Positions 5,107-5,221 of a DNA stretch of 5,221 nucleotides are shown piece after piece. The position numbers were made by a program, and so were the translations under genes. The notes beneath the pieces were generated by a model that did no database searches, was not told the origin of the DNA, and was given only the letters and a program-made list of their open reading frames with translations. The stretch's first letter is position 1, and the number at the start of each line of letters is the position of its first letter. Source of the stretch: JBBDXA01 sp040902585 (lineage in GTDB: Bacteria > Planctomycetota > Phycisphaerae > Phycisphaerales > Phycisphaeraceae); NCBI GenBank assembly GCA_040902585.1, contig JBBDXA010000105.1, positions 1-5,221 of the forward strand, read 5' to 3'.

Positions 5107-5221
5107 GGGTGCCACGGGTCAACGAGGCTCTGCGAGTAGACCCGTGCGAATTACCCGCGCGGCAGCGGTTCATCCAGCCATTGGGCACGGGTCTTCGTCG
5201 GCGAACCTCCTCGACCCGTGG
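5107..5221. repeat. Paired-hairpin repeat downstream of the helicase gene, cut by window end
   Basis: Two hairpins share identical stems: CACGGGTC/GACCCGTG at 5113-5120/5139-5146 and again at 5186-5193/5213-5220. The left arm (5112-5147) and right arm (5185-5221) are also approximate reverse complements of each other across a 37-nt spacer, so the whole can fold as a long cruciform or as twin hairpins. The outer flank TTTTGGGTGCC (5103-5113) recalls the TTTTTGGGTGGC edge at 3376-3387. It begins 30 nt after the helicase stop and may protect the mRNA 3' end or aid termination. The right edge may continue beyond the window. Confidence 0.75.

Overview
The window is GC-rich DNA with three securely identified genes: lexA (+), alr (-) and a DEAD-box-type RNA helicase (+). 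A less certain reading frame lies just upstream of lexA. The GC-rich codon choice, the protein sequences and the scattered palindromic repeats suggest a bacterium of the Planctomycetota, perhaps Phycisphaerae. That placement is an impression; no rRNA or other marker is present to test it.

Layout: positions 1-233 hold no gene I can support, only a C-rich tract and a REP-like palindrome. A clear -35 box (234-239) and a weaker -10 box follow, with a perfect 12-bp palindrome (252-263) lying over the -10 box. This is a plausible SOS operator. Next comes an uncharacterised frame (392-1240) whose 3' end overlaps lexA out of frame, then lexA itself (1023-1661) with its own ribosome binding site. lexA and alr converge on a short gap (1662-1816) that holds a REP-like relic and a perfect stem-loop suited to a bidirectional terminator. 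alr (1817-3223, minus) carries an unusual internal insertion. alr and the helicase (3563-5077) diverge from a gene-free region (3224-3562) containing a large paired-hairpin repeat. A second paired-hairpin element follows the helicase and reaches the window edge.

The genes are not one pathway: LexA is the DNA-damage repressor, alanine racemase supplies D-alanine for peptidoglycan, and the helicase remodels RNA. The most interesting thread is a family of paired-hairpin repeats. It occurs on both sides of the helicase gene. One hairpin also sits in frame inside alr, where it encodes part of a racemase insertion. Nothing resembling a defence system, CRISPR array, tRNA, rRNA or transposase gene was seen.
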